A DNA stretch of 64,000 bases from Hyphomicrobiales bacterium (GTDB taxonomy: Bacteria; Pseudomonadota; Alphaproteobacteria; Rhizobiales; Beijerinckiaceae), in assembly GCA_026400535.1 (NCBI GenBank), contig JAPLOU010000042.1:1-64000 (forward strand), given 5' to 3'. The notes under the pieces are model-generated. The model was not told the origin of the DNA, made no database searches, and worked only from the letters and a program-made list of their open reading frames with translations. Positions 35,279 through 44,313 of the stretch are shown piece by piece (the first letter of the stretch is position 1; every line of letters starts with the position of its first letter). Both the position numbers and the translations under genes were made by a program.

Positions 35279-37294
35279 TCATACGGCGTCCAGCGAAGCC
35301 TTCGCGCGCCGTTCATCAGGCGCAAGCGCTTCGTCCATGAACGCCACAACCGCATCCTTCAGGGTCATCGACCTCTGCTCCTGTGAGCCGAGACGCCGCA
35401 CCGAAACGGTCCTTTCCTCAGCCTCGCGCTTGCCGACCGCCAGGATGATCGGAACCTTTGCCAGTGAGTGCTCACGCACCTTGTAGTTGATCTTCTCGTT
35501 GCGCAGGTCGGCGCGGGCGCGCAGCCCGTGAGCCAACATCGCCTCGGTGACCTGTTCGGCATAGGCGTCAGCCTCGGAGGTGATCGGGCAGACCACGATC
35601 TGCTCCGGCGCCAGCCAGAGCGGAAAATGCCCGGCATAGCTTTCGATCAGGATCCCGAGGAAACGCTCCATCGAACCGCAGATCGCGCGGTGGATCATCA
35701 CGGGCTGGGTCTTCTCGCCATCCGGCCCGATATAGAAGGCCCCGAAGCGCTCGGGCAGGTTGAAGTCCACCTGCGTCGTGCCGCATTGCCAGTCCCGGCC
35801 AATCGCGTCCCGCAGCGTGTACTCGAACTTGGGCCCGTAGAATGCGCCTTCGCCCGGATTGATCGCGGTCTTGATCTTGCCGCCAGAGCCGTCCTCGATC
35901 CTTTTCAGGACCCTCAGCATTACCTGTTCGGCGCGGTCCCAAAGCGCATCGGAGCCGACCCGCTTTTCCGGGCGCGTGGACAGCTTTACCACAAGAGAGA
36001 CAAAGCCAAAATCGGCATAGACTGACAGCATGAGTTCGTTGATCTTCAGGCACTCGGCTTCCATCTGCGCGTCTGTGCAGAAGATGTGCGCATCATCCTG
36101 CGTGAAGCCCCTCACGCGCATCAGCCCGTGCAGCGCGCCGGACGCCTCGTAGCGATGCACCATGCCGAACTCGGCAAGCCGTATCGGCAGATCGCGGTAG
36201 CTCTTCAGCCCATGCTTAAAGAGCTGCACATGCCCTGGGCAGTTCATCGGCTTGAGGGCGAACACACGCTGGTCGGCGTTCTCGTCCCGAGGGTTCATGA
36301 AGGCATAGGCGGACTTCACAGCAAACATGTTCTCCTGATACCAGCCCCAGTGGCCGGAGGTTTCCCACAAGCTCTTGTCGAGCACCTGCGGGGCGTTGAC
36401 CTCCTCATAGTCGCGGCGCAGCCGGCGGCGCATGTAGGCCGTCAGCTGCTGGAACAGCGTCCAGCCTTTCGAATGCCAGAACACCGTGCCCGGTCCTTCG
36501 TCCTGGAAATGGAACAGGTTCATCTCGCGGCCGAGCTTGCGGTGATCGCGCCTCTCCGCCTCCTCGATCTGGTGCAGGTGCGCGTCCAGCTCCTCCTGCC
36601 TGGCGAAGGCTGTACCGTAGATGCGCGTCAGCATCGGATTTCTGGAATCGCCGCGCCAGTAAGCCCCGGCCACCTTCATCAGCTTGAAAGCAGTGCCGAC
36701 CTTGCCAGTCGAGGTCATATGCGGTCCACGACACAGGTCGATCCAGTCCCCCTGCGCATACATTTTTAGCGTCTGATCCTCGGGAATCGCATCGACCAGT
36801 TCGACCTTGAAGGCCTCGCCCTTGTCCCGGAAGAACGCCTTGGCCCGGTCTCGGCTCCATTCCTCCTTGGTGAAGTGTCTGTCGCGGGCGATGACCTCGC
36901 GCATCTTCTTCTCGATGACCTGAAGATCATCGAGCGTGAATGGCTGGTTGCGGTAAAAATCGTAGAAGAAACCGTTCTCGATCACCGGGCCGATGGTGAC
37001 TTGTGTTCCCGGAAACAACTCCTGCACGGCCTCAGCCAGCACATGGGCGCAGTCGTGCCGGATCAACTCCAGCGCGCGCGGATCCTCGCGGTTGATGAAC
37101 TCGATCCTGGCGTCGCGGGCGATCGGATCATGCAGGTCGGCCACGACGCCGTCGAGCGCCATGGCAACGGTCCGCTTGAGCAGCGATGGCGAAATGCCTC
37201 CCGCGATCTGGGCGCCGGTCGTGCCCGCAGGAAAAGTGCGCTGCGCGCCATCGGGAAATGTGACGGAAACGGAGGATACGGAAGGAGCGCTCAT
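35279..37294 (-). CDS. thrS: Threonine--tRNA ligase
   Basis: This 671-residue class II synthetase has an N-terminal TGS domain ([21 protein letters not shown]), an editing domain with [12 protein letters not shown] (His pair at 80 and 84), and a catalytic core with the zinc ligand C352 in KPMNCPGH, and [13 protein letters not shown]. The C-terminal anticodon-binding domain starts near [15 protein letters not shown]. It attaches threonine to tRNA-Thr. AGGAG lies eight bases before the ATG. A short hairpin shaped like a tRNA T-arm lies 20 bases upstream of the start. Confidence 0.96.
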   Translation of the reverse strand: MSAPSVSSVSVTFPDGAQRTFPAGTTGAQIAGGISPSLLKRTVAMALDGVVADLHDPIARDARIEFINREDPRALELIRHDCAHVLAEAVQELFPGTQVTIGPVIENGFFYDFYRNQPFTLDDLQVIEKKMREVIARDRHFTKEEWSRDRAKAFFRDKGEAFKVELVDAIPEDQTLKMYAQGDWIDLCRGPHMTSTGKVGTAFKLMKVAGAYWRGDSRNPMLTRIYGTAFARQEELDAHLHQIEEAERRDHRKLGREMNLFHFQDEGPGTVFWHSKGWTLFQQLTAYMRRRLRRDYEEVNAPQVLDKSLWETSGHWGWYQENMFAVKSAYAFMNPRDENADQRVFALKPMNCPGHVQLFKHGLKSYRDLPIRLAEFGMVHRYEASGALHGLMRVRGFTQDDAHIFCTDAQMEAECLKINELMLSVYADFGFVSLVVKLSTRPEKRVGSDALWDRAEQVMLRVLKRIEDGSGGKIKTAINPGEGAFYGPKFEYTLRDAIGRDWQCGTTQVDFNLPERFGAFYIGPDGEKTQPVMIHRAICGSMERFLGILIESYAGHFPLWLAPEQIVVCPITSEADAYAEQVTEAMLAHGLRARADLRNEKINYKVREHSLAKVPIILAVGKREAEERTVSVRRLGSQEQRSMTLKDAVVAFMDEALAPDERRAKASLDAV

Positions 37295-37314
37295 GGGCTC
37301 ATCTCCTGCTCACT

Positions 37315-37331
37315 CGGGGATACGAACCCCG
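37315..37331 (-). promoter_or_regulatory. Short hairpin in the thrS leader resembling a tRNA T-arm
   Basis: On the minus strand the leader reads CGGGGTTCGTATCCCCG, a five-base-pair stem with a TTCGTAT loop like a tRNA T-arm. It ends 20 bases before the thrS ATG, just upstream of the Shine-Dalgarno. It is too short to be a T-box and no full tRNA fold exists. A translational operator is possible but unproven. Confidence 0.3.
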
Positions 37332-37471
37332 TAAGTCAGTCCGGCCGCGCATGTGAAGGATCGCCGCAGCCCCGCGCCCGGAACAGATTGCAGCGTTGCC
37401 GGGGCTTGCGTCCTGATCGTGAAGCAAACACCTTGTGGACGGGATAACCGAGGCGCAGGGCGCAAACAAGC

Positions 37472-38701
37472 ATGATCTTGACCTGGATGAGGCGGCTGTC
37501 TGTGGCGGCGGGACTTGCCGTTAGCCTCTGCGGCGCCGCTCTGGCACAAAGTCCGCAGGCACGCACCGTGCCGCAGCCGACCTATGTCCAGATCCGCGAT
37601 GCCATGACATTCCGCCTAGCCGAGGGCCAGGGGCCACGCGGCGCCACCCGCTGGGTCAGCGCGACGGGACAGATCCAAGGCAACACGGCCTCCCAGTTCG
37701 AAGACTTCCGGAAAGCCAACAAAATCGAGGGCTTGCCGCTTGTTCTTGACTCAACAGGTGGGCGCGTGTTCGCCGCCATGGCGCTGGGCCGTATCGTGCG
37801 TTCGCTGCGCATGCCGACCACGGTGGCCCGCACCATCAGCGAAGGCAGTGGCGACATCGTGCGCAGCAAGGATGTCAGCTGTGCCTCGGCCTGCGTGCTC
37901 GTGCTGATGGGCGGCATCGACCGATCAGTTCCGGACGACGCGCGGATCGACGTGCACATGTTCAGCGTGGAGCTTGACGCAGAGGGCAACAAGGCCCGCG
38001 CCGATCCGACCTTCCGCGACATCGAGCAATCGCAGCGGGGCATGGCCCGCCATGCGGTCTACCTGTCCGAGATGGGCATTGCTGCGCGCTACCTCGAGAT
38101 CATGACCGAGGCGAGCTTCAAGGGTGCGATGCGGCGCATGACGCGCGACGAGATCACACAGACGCAGCTAGCCGTGGTCACGCCGCGCGAATTGAACGCG
38201 CCAAGGCTGACAGGATGGTCGATCAGTTCGCGCGGCGCACCGCCGCAACTGATCCGCAGCGCGCTGCTTAGCGAGACAGCGCAGATGAGCGTGGACCATG
38301 AACTGGTCGTCGAATGCGACAATGTCCGGGGCTTCTACTGGACGACATACCGGCAGCAGCTACGCCGTCTTGAAGGCCAACGGCCACAGGGCCAGCCCGT
38401 CAGCGTGACGTCCGCGCGGCTCGAGACCGGCGGCTGGAACTTCGTGTTCCAGTTCCCGCCCCGTGGTCTTGGCATCAACACGGTGGGCAACGACCTCTGG
38501 CTGCGCCGACCGATGCCCCAGAAAGTGCTCGAGGATGCCGTCGCGAACCGCAGGCTCGACGTCGTTCTGGGCGGCCCAGGACGGGAGCGGCAGACCTCGA
38601 ACCTGTTCGACCCAAGCCTGGGACGACTTCTGCCCGACTTCATCCGGCGCTGCGAGGCGAGGCCCGGGCTGGTCAGTGTCGGTCCGAATCCACGTCGCTG
38701 A
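37472..38701 (+). CDS. Periplasmic ClpP-like protein (COG3904 type)
   Basis: This 409-residue protein has a signal peptide (MRRLSVAAGLAVSLCGAALA) and then a crotonase/ClpP-like fold: LVLDSTGGRVFAAMALGRIVR and SCASACVLVLMGG, as in predicted periplasmic COG3904 proteins. The Ser and Cys residues in SCASAC sit where ClpP-like folds place the nucleophile, but activity is not known. The C-terminal 170 residues are a separate, unrecognised domain. The start may be at 37472 or 37487. It is divergent from thrS and overlaps the end of yidD. Confidence 0.75.
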   Translation: MILTWMRRLSVAAGLAVSLCGAALAQSPQARTVPQPTYVQIRDAMTFRLAEGQGPRGATRWVSATGQIQGNTASQFEDFRKANKIEGLPLVLDSTGGRVFAAMALGRIVRSLRMPTTVARTISEGSGDIVRSKDVSCASACVLVLMGGIDRSVPDDARIDVHMFSVELDAEGNKARADPTFRDIEQSQRGMARHAVYLSEMGIAARYLEIMTEASFKGAMRRMTRDEITQTQLAVVTPRELNAPRLTGWSISSRGAPPQLIRSALLSETAQMSVDHELVVECDNVRGFYWTTYRQQLRRLEGQRPQGQPVSVTSARLETGGWNFVFQFPPRGLGINTVGNDLWLRRPMPQKVLEDAVANRRLDVVLGGPGRERQTSNLFDPSLGRLLPDFIRRCEARPGLVSVGPNPRR

Positions 38702-38999
38702 GCGCGGCCTCAGGAGCGTTGACGCCCCGCCAGCGCCCGTACCGCCAGGGCGTCAGCACCGTCGCGCCGTCTGGCAGCGCCTCGCAGACGAGATCGATTC
38801 CGTTCGTGCCCCATGGATTGCAGCGGCAGATCCGGGCGAGTCCGATCCAGGAGCCGGCCCAGACACCATGCCGCTGGATCGCCTCGTCGGCATACGCGGA
38901 GCACGAGGGCCAGTGGCGACATTGCCGCCCGACAAACGCGGAAAAACTGAGTTGGTAGCCGCGGATGACGTAATGTGCCGCGCGGCGGCCGAGCCTCAT
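38673..38999 (-). CDS. yidD: Membrane protein insertion efficiency factor YidD
   Basis: This 108-residue protein has IRGYQLSFSAFVGRQCRHWPSCSAYADEAI and ICRCNPWGTNGID, the YidD hallmark with its conserved cysteines. YidD is a membrane-bound helper of the YidC insertase. The ATG at 38999 lies two bases after the MAPEG stop, so it is preferred over an upstream ATG at 39029 that lies inside that gene. Here it is next to a MAPEG gene rather than the rpmH-rnpA-yidC cluster. The 3' end overlaps the convergent ClpP-like gene by 29 bases. Confidence 0.9.
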   Translation of the reverse strand: MRLGRRAAHYVIRGYQLSFSAFVGRQCRHWPSCSAYADEAIQRHGVWAGSWIGLARICRCNPWGTNGIDLVCEALPDGATVLTPWRYGRWRGVNAPEAALSDVDSDRH

Positions 39000-39000
39000 C

Positions 39001-39411
39001 TCACCAGATCGCCCGGACGATGAGGGCAAGCGCGGTCAGGATGAGCGCGCTGAAGGTCATCATCATGCCGCCGACGCGGCCAAATGAACTTCCGGCGGAA
39101 CTGGTCAGGCCGACCGCATGCAGGGCGCGACCAACCACGGTCAGGATGCCAACGCCGTGGATGACCGAAGCCGGAGCACCGATCAGGGCCAGCATCACCA
39201 TGCCGGCCAGCGCAAAAGGCACGTTCTCGGCAAAGTTGGCGTGGACACGGATGGCCCTCGCCAGCATCGGGTCCTTGCCATCGCCGATGCCGATTTTCTT
39301 GGAGCGGCGCAGGCCGATCACACGAAACTGCAGCACGATCCCCATGAGGATCAGCACGCCTGTGTAGAGCGCAGCCGCTGAAACATGGGCCGGAACGTCT
39401 TCCATCAGCAT
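39001..39411 (-). CDS. MAPEG-family membrane protein
   Basis: This 136-residue protein has four membrane helices and the MAPEG features VLQFRVIGLRRSKKIGIGDG, ARAIRVHANFAENVPFALAG and GRALHAVGLT. Family members are membrane glutathione transferases or related proteins; bacterial roles are poorly known. The ATG is at 39411, with MEDVPAHV as a possible shorter start. It is followed directly by yidD and preceded by the IscU-like gene 15 bp away on the same strand. Confidence 0.88.
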   Translation of the reverse strand: MLMEDVPAHVSAAALYTGVLILMGIVLQFRVIGLRRSKKIGIGDGKDPMLARAIRVHANFAENVPFALAGMVMLALIGAPASVIHGVGILTVVGRALHAVGLTSSAGSSFGRVGGMMMTFSALILTALALIVRAIW

Positions 39412-39426
39412 CGGGGGTTTCCAGTT

Positions 39427-39891
39427 CTATTCGGCTGCAGAGGCAGCATGTGCGGCGGCCGCGCGGCGCGAATCGATCTGAGACAGTGCGTCGACCACCG
39501 CATCGAAGGTCAGCAGCGTCGAGGCATGGCGCGCCTTGTAGTCCCTGACAGGCAGCAGGACTTCAAGCTCGGTCCATTCTCCGGAGGGTGGATCGCCGCC
39601 CTCCTTCAGCATTCTGCGCACTTCATCGCGGACCGCGCGCAACTGCTTCTCTGTCGCGCCGACCACATGGCGCGCCATGATCGAGGACGAGGCCTGCCCG
39701 AGCGCGCAGGCTTTCACCTCATGGGCGAAGTCGGCAACACGGTCACCGTCCATCGTGATGTCCACAGTCACCGTCGAGCCGCAAAGCTTCGAATGCGCCA
39801 CCGCAGTCGCATCCGGCGCCACAAGGCGTCCGAGCCGCGGTATGTTGGCGGCCAGTTCCAGAATGCGTTTATTGTAAACGTCGCTGAGCAT
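39427..39891 (-). CDS. IscU/NifU-like iron-sulfur cluster scaffold lacking the third cysteine
   Basis: This 154-residue protein resembles the IscU/SufU N-terminal scaffold domain: C37 in KLCGSTVTVD and C62 in KACALGQASSSIMA correspond to the first two cluster ligands. At the third site the sequence is DYKARHASTLL, with His and Ser instead of Cys. This form is known in alphaproteobacteria beside folE. It may use His as the third ligand or may not hold a cluster. The start at 39891 is chosen because a TATAAT element lies 10 bases upstream, implying a nearly leaderless mRNA; a longer frame to 39957 is less likely. Confidence 0.78.
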   Translation of the reverse strand: MLSDVYNKRILELAANIPRLGRLVAPDATAVAHSKLCGSTVTVDITMDGDRVADFAHEVKACALGQASSSIMARHVVGATEKQLRAVRDEVRRMLKEGGDPPSGEWTELEVLLPVRDYKARHASTLLTFDAVVDALSQIDSRRAAAAHAASAAE

Positions 39892-39900
39892 GATGAGAAC

Positions 39901-39966
39901 ATTATAAGCAGTCTTGGTTCCGATGGCGAGTGTGTCGGCAGCACATGTCGGCAGCACATGTGCTGC
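39901..39966. promoter_or_regulatory. Divergent control region: TATAAT, 13-bp tandem repeat and 16-bp palindrome
   Basis: A perfect minus-strand TATAAT sits at 39906-39901, before the IscU-like gene. GTCGGCAGCACAT is repeated exactly at 39934-39946 and 39947-39959. The second copy is part of the perfect palindrome GCAGCACATGTGCTGC (39951-39966). The repeats could be operator sites shared with folE (start 40102). No good -35 is seen. Confidence 0.45.
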
Positions 39967-40101
39967 GATGCTGTAACCTGGTGATCGCCCGCCGGCTCGC
40001 CATCACCACTGTGTGATCCTTGCGGCCAAGCGCCGCGCCTTGTGGTCCGCTGGTGGCGGCATCACGTAAAATAATTGTTAGCAAAGAAAGGTAGGCTCCA
40101 C

Positions 40102-40782
40102 ATGAATCCGGTGGTTAAGCCCTCTATCGCCACCTCACGACCGATGGTGGCGCAGTCCGCACAAGTGGCCCCGAAGAATGACCAGTTTCTGATCAGGCAT
40201 CCGACGCGCGAGGAAGCGGAGGCCGCGGTCCGCACGCTCATCCTGTGGGCGGGCGATGACCCATCGCGCGAAGGGCTCCTCGATACGCCCAAGCGCGTCA
40301 CCAAGGCCTTCAAGGAGTTCTACAAGGGCTATGAGGAGGACGCAGCCGAGATCCTTGACCGCGTGTTCGAGGAGGTCGATGGCTACTCCGACATTGTTCT
40401 GGTGCGCGACATCCCCTTCTATTCCCACTGCGAGCATCATCTCGTGCCCTTCGTCGGCAAGGCGCACATCGCCTACTATCCGGCAAACGGCGTGGTCGGC
40501 CTGTCGAAGCTGGCCCGTGTCGTCGACGCCTATGCGCGCCGCATGCAGACGCAGGAAACCATGACCGCACAGATTGCCAACGTGATCGACGATGTCCTGA
40601 AGCCGCGCGGCGTCGCCGTGCTGATCGAGGCGGAGCACATGTGCATGTCGATGCGCGGCGTTCAGAAGCATGGCTCCTCAACCCTGACCACGCAGTATCG
40701 CGGCATTTTCGAGAATGACCCGGCCGAGCAGGTCAAGTTCTTCACGATGGTGAAGTCGCAGCCGCTGCGCGCCTCGCTTTGA
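40102..40782 (+). CDS. folE: GTP cyclohydrolase I
   Basis: This 226-residue enzyme makes dihydroneopterin triphosphate, the first folate precursor. It has zinc ligands C110 and H113 in [12 protein letters not shown] and C181 in [10 protein letters not shown], plus [14 protein letters not shown]. The ATG at 40102 follows AAAGGTAGG; an in-frame ATG at 40075 adds nine unlike residues. It is divergent from the IscU-like gene and followed by a terminator, so it is probably a single-gene transcript. Confidence 0.95.
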   Translation: MNPVVKPSIATSRPMVAQSAQVAPKNDQFLIRHPTREEAEAAVRTLILWAGDDPSREGLLDTPKRVTKAFKEFYKGYEEDAAEILDRVFEEVDGYSDIVLVRDIPFYSHCEHHLVPFVGKAHIAYYPANGVVGLSKLARVVDAYARRMQTQETMTAQIANVIDDVLKPRGVAVLIEAEHMCMSMRGVQKHGSSTLTTQYRGIFENDPAEQVKFFTMVKSQPLRASL

Positions 40783-40810
40783 CGCACGCCCTTATCGCGG
40801 GCTAGGCATG

Positions 40811-40837
40811 GAACGCGCCGGAAACGGCGCGTTTTCC
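40811..40837 (+). terminator. Rho-independent terminator after folE
   Basis: AACGCGCCG (40812-40820), loop GAAA, CGGCGCGTT (40825-40833): a perfect nine-base-pair stem with a GNRA-type loop, followed by TTCC. It lies 30 bp after the folE stop and before hisI. The T-tract is short, so efficiency is uncertain. Confidence 0.75.
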
Positions 40838-40859
40838 GTTACGATATGAGGATAATCCC

Positions 40860-41303
40860 GTGAGCCAGTTTCCAGCGCCGGGCGGCAAGCAACAGATTGA
40901 AGAGGGGGGCGTTCTGTCGCCACGCTTTGACGCCGCCGGCCTGATCACCTGCGTCACCACCCATGCCGGAAACGGCGAGTTGCTGATGGTCGCACATATG
41001 AACGCGGAGGCCCTGCGCCTGACCATCGAGACCGGGGAGGCGTGGTACTGGTCGCGCTCGCGCCAGACGCTTTGGCACAAGGGCGACACATCAGGGCAGA
41101 TCCAACAGGTAGAGGAGATCCGCATCGACTGCGATCAGGATGCCGTCTGGCTGAAGGTCAGGGTTGCGGGCGATGGCCGGTGCTGTCACACGGGCCGGGA
41201 GAGCTGCTTTTATCGTGTGCAGCCTCTCGCCGACGGGACCGCGGCACTAAGGCCGCTGATCATCTGCACACCCACTGACCAGAGCGATGCGACATGCTCA
41301 TGA
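40860..41303 (+). CDS. hisI: Phosphoribosyl-AMP cyclohydrolase
   Basis: This 147-residue enzyme opens the purine ring of phosphoribosyl-AMP in histidine synthesis. It has [38 protein letters not shown] and the zinc site ending [12 protein letters not shown]. The start is GTG at 40860 with TGAGGA upstream; the nearby ATG at 40846 stops after five codons. The IscU-like/folE/hisI order is common in Hyphomicrobiales. Confidence 0.95.
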   Translation: MSQFPAPGGKQQIEEGGVLSPRFDAAGLITCVTTHAGNGELLMVAHMNAEALRLTIETGEAWYWSRSRQTLWHKGDTSGQIQQVEEIRIDCDQDAVWLKVRVAGDGRCCHTGRESCFYRVQPLADGTAALRPLIICTPTDQSDATCS

Positions 41304-41421
41304 AGCAGACACCATACTGTCAAATATGACCGCTATCCCGACCATGGATCACCGGATGTTAACCGGCTGTCGGGCACTTCGCGCGATACTTTCCCATCTC
41401 TGGTGACCTTTGGAGGGTGCC

Positions 41422-42462
41422 GTGACTTGGGACAGGATCGTGCGCCGCGCCACGGGGCTTGGAGGGGGCGGAAGCACGATGAACATTGAGACCGTGGGCC
41501 TGCAGGAAGCGCCGGCCGGCAAGCCGAGGCTGGCATTGGCGCTCGGAGGCGGTGCCGCCCGCGGCTGGGCCCACATCGGTGTTCTCAAGACGCTCAGGAA
41601 GGCCGGCCTCGAACCGGATATCCTCGCCGGAACCTCCATCGGCGCTCTGGTCGGCGGCGTGTATGCGGCAGGTCGCCTTCAGGACCTTGAGGATTGGGCA
41701 CGCTCTCTGACCAAGCGCAGGATGGTCGGGCTGATGGATTTTCACATTGGCGGATCCGGGCTGATCTCCGGTGACAGGCTGAAGCGCCTTCTTGGCACCG
41801 AACTGATGGACATCGCCATTGAGGACCTGCCACTGACCTACGCCGCGATCGCGACGGAACTTGGTACCGGCCATGAAATCTGGCTGACCCACGGATTGCT
41901 CGTCGATGCGATGCGGGCCTCCTACGCGTTGCCCGGCGTGTTTGACCCGGTGAAACTGGGCGGGCGCTGGCTGATGGACGGCGCCATGGTCAACCCGATC
42001 CCGGTCTCCGCCGCACGCGCCATGGGAGCCGACGTCGTGATCTGCGTCAACCTGAATGGCGATACCGGCGGGCGCGGCACCATCATCCAGTCGCACCGCG
42101 CCGACCTCGACCAGAATCACATGACCCCGGACCTGGAGATCCGCCCCGCTTCAAGCTGGCTCCGCTCCTTTTCCGGCGCGGCACGGCGCGTCCGCTCGCT
42201 GGTCGGGCGGGCGCAGGACGAAAATCCCGCGCCCGGGTTGGTGGGCGTCATGATCGACGCCTTCAACATCACGCAGGACCGGATTTCCCGCTCGCGCCTG
42301 GCGGGCGATCCACCGGACAGCATGATCTCGCCCAGGCTCGGCAAGATCGGGCTGTTCGACTTCCACCGCGCGCACGAAACCATCGAACAGGGCGCCATCG
42401 CCGCCGAACGCGCGCTGGACGACATTCTGGCGGCCATCGCGGCCTGCCCGGTCCTGAAATGA
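41422..42462 (+). CDS. Patatin-like phospholipase (RssA type)
   Basis: This 346-residue protein has the oxyanion loop LGGGAARG (41-48), the nucleophile S72 in GTSIGA and the catalytic D186 in DGA, giving the Ser-Asp dyad of patatin-like lipases. It probably hydrolyses phospholipid or other acyl esters in the cytoplasm. The start is read as GTG at 41422 with GGAGG five bases upstream; TTG at 41410 and ATG at 41479 are alternatives. It is preceded by hisI and followed by the convergent CBS gene. Confidence 0.85.
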   Translation: MTWDRIVRRATGLGGGGSTMNIETVGLQEAPAGKPRLALALGGGAARGWAHIGVLKTLRKAGLEPDILAGTSIGALVGGVYAAGRLQDLEDWARSLTKRRMVGLMDFHIGGSGLISGDRLKRLLGTELMDIAIEDLPLTYAAIATELGTGHEIWLTHGLLVDAMRASYALPGVFDPVKLGGRWLMDGAMVNPIPVSAARAMGADVVICVNLNGDTGGRGTIIQSHRADLDQNHMTPDLEIRPASSWLRSFSGAARRVRSLVGRAQDENPAPGLVGVMIDAFNITQDRISRSRLAGDPPDSMISPRLGKIGLFDFHRAHETIEQGAIAAERALDDILAAIAACPVLK

Positions 42463-42469
42463 GGCAGCC

Positions 42470-42901
42470 TCAGGCCATCGAGATATAATCGCGCATCGCG
42501 CGGGTCTCGGCCTCGATCTTCTCGACATGGCGCTTGACCACGTCGCCGATCGAGATGATCCCGGCAAGCCGGCCATCTTGGACAACCGGCAGATGGCGGA
42601 ACTTGCCCGCTGTCATGATTTCCATCGCGCTCTCGATCGACATTGCGGCCGAACATGTGGTGACCTTCGCCGTCATACGGCGCGACACCGGTTCGTCGAG
42701 AGCGTTCGCGCCACTCTGCGCCAGCGCGCGAACAATATCACGCTCGGACAGGATGCCGAGCACCGCCCCGTCCGCCCCGGTCACGACCGCAGCGCCGATC
42801 TTGCGTTCGGACAGGATGGAGGCGGCCTCCGCGAGGGTGCGATGCGGCTGGATCGTTTGAACGTCATGGCCTTTCTCGGCCAGGATACGAGAGACACTCA
42901 T
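42470..42901 (-). CDS. CBS domain-pair protein
   Basis: This 143-residue protein is made of two CBS motifs: DVQTIQPHRTLAEAASILSERKIGAAVV with VLGILSERDIV, and MTAKVTTCSAAMSIESAMEIM with LAGIISIGDVVKRHVEK. Stand-alone CBS pairs bind adenine nucleotides and sense energy state. The target is unknown. The next gene on this strand upstream ends far away, so it is probably monocistronic. Confidence 0.9.
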   Translation of the reverse strand: MSVSRILAEKGHDVQTIQPHRTLAEAASILSERKIGAAVVTGADGAVLGILSERDIVRALAQSGANALDEPVSRRMTAKVTTCSAAMSIESAMEIMTAGKFRHLPVVQDGRLAGIISIGDVVKRHVEKIEAETRAMRDYISMA

Positions 42902-43038
42902 GGACTAAACTCCAGGGCTTGGCGCCGTGCCTGCCGGCGCTCTGTTCATGAACGCTGATGCGCACCGGTTCGCGCCGACGCAGGCGGTCAGTCTGCGACG
43001 AAAGTCGCATAGGCCGCAAGGGGAGAAAGCGAGGCAGC

Positions 43039-43902
43039 TCAGTGCGCCGCCGCGCTGCCGGGATCAGGCCTCACGATGGATCGGTCAAGCAGCGGAAAAA
43101 GTATGAGGCCGGCCAGAAAGCCCCCGATATGCGCCTCCCAGGCAATGCCCTGATTTTCACCCGCAATGGTCACGAAGCCCGCACCGAACAGCCAGTTTGT
43201 GGCAAACCAGAACACCACGAACGCCATTGCCTGCCGGTTCCACAGCATGCCCAACAGGCTCAGCGCCGGAAGGGCCTTCACCGCCGCGTCACTGGCCATC
43301 GCATCCATCCTCAGCCCGCGCGAAAACACGAAGCGGGCTGCCGCACCCGTCGCGGCTGACACGCCGGCAGACGCGCCGACCAGCGGCACGACATCGGTCG
43401 TGTGCATGCCAATGTGGGCGAACGCGCCGGCGATGCTGCCGATGGCGAACAGAAACACAAAGCGCCCCGCTCCAATCCGCCGAGCCAGCGGGCTGCCAAA
43501 GGCCGCTAACCACAGGCAGTTCATGACGATATGGGACGTCCCGGAATGCAGCACGGCGTAGCTCAGTACGCTCCACCAACGGACACCTCCGCCATCGACG
43601 AAGTAGCGCGCCACCTGAAGCTTCTCGGCTGCGGACGCCGGATTGAGACCCGCAGCCAGATCACGCACGATCTGCTGCTGGTCGGCCCAGCCAAACTCCA
43701 GGGCAAAGCGTGCGGGCACCACCGAGAACGTCGACAGCACCTCCATATCGGCCTGAAGATCGAGCAGAAGCCGCCCAAGATGAATGGCGGCCAGCACGCC
43801 GATGAGGAGCATGACCACAGGAGGGAGATTGAAGACCGGCTCACGCAACGGCGGAGCCATGCCAGTGTCCGGTTTGGGGCCAAGCCAGTTGGGATCAGAC
43901 AT
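43039..43902 (-). CDS. Rhomboid-family intramembrane serine protease
   Basis: This 287-residue membrane protein has six or so helices, the catalytic S178 in VGASAGVSAATGA and H258 in AWEAHIGGFLAG, the Ser-His dyad of rhomboids, and VLHSGTSHIVMNCLWLAAFG (the conserved HxxxN region). It cleaves other membrane proteins inside the bilayer. The ATG at 43902 is chosen; the open frame to 44148 adds 82 residues without features. Substrate unknown. Confidence 0.87.
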   Translation of the reverse strand: MSDPNWLGPKPDTGMAPPLREPVFNLPPVVMLLIGVLAAIHLGRLLLDLQADMEVLSTFSVVPARFALEFGWADQQQIVRDLAAGLNPASAAEKLQVARYFVDGGGVRWWSVLSYAVLHSGTSHIVMNCLWLAAFGSPLARRIGAGRFVFLFAIGSIAGAFAHIGMHTTDVVPLVGASAGVSAATGAAARFVFSRGLRMDAMASDAAVKALPALSLLGMLWNRQAMAFVVFWFATNWLFGAGFVTIAGENQGIAWEAHIGGFLAGLILFPLLDRSIVRPDPGSAAAH

Positions 43903-44313
43903 TTCCGCACGATTGCCTATCGGACCCGGTCGCGCAAGCCGGCAACCGGAATCCGGCCAGCGCAAGAAAACGGGGAGACTGCTTGAAGCAACCTCCCCTT
44001 GCGAAACCCTGTCCGGCCCATTGCCCTGTTCGGGCGCACCGCACAAACCGCTTGAGTTGAGCCGACGTGGGCGAAGGAATGTCATCGCGTATCGGCAAAC
44101 CGTGCCTATGGTGTCCCACGCACCGCCTCGCCGTGCAACGTCAACCAAAAATTAACGTTAACAAAGGGTTACCCGCACCTTTCACGAAAAACGGCATAAG
44201 CATCGCACAGACGGATCAGGCTGCCGGGATTTCGGGCCGCTCTGTCCCGTTCGGGAACAGTGGGCACGAACCGACCCGTGGCACTTTGCAATGCTGGGCG
44301 TGTTGGACAGACG
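43903..44313. other. 411-bp divergent intergenic region
   Basis: It separates the rhomboid gene from the PAS gene. An AT-rich patch at 44145-44170 holds the palindrome TTAACGTTAA (44152-44161), which stands out from the GC-rich surroundings and may mark a promoter. Open frames crossing the region look like extensions of neighbours and carry no protein features. Nothing else is seen. Confidence 0.5.

Noticed and set aside
37310-37549. 79-codon minus-strand frame upstream of thrS as a leader peptide
   Set aside because: It has no run of Thr codons and no ribosome binding site, so attenuation control is unlikely.
44152-44161. TTAACGTTAA as a CtrA site before the PAS gene
   Set aside because: The two half-sites are two bases apart instead of seven, so it does not fit the CtrA consensus.
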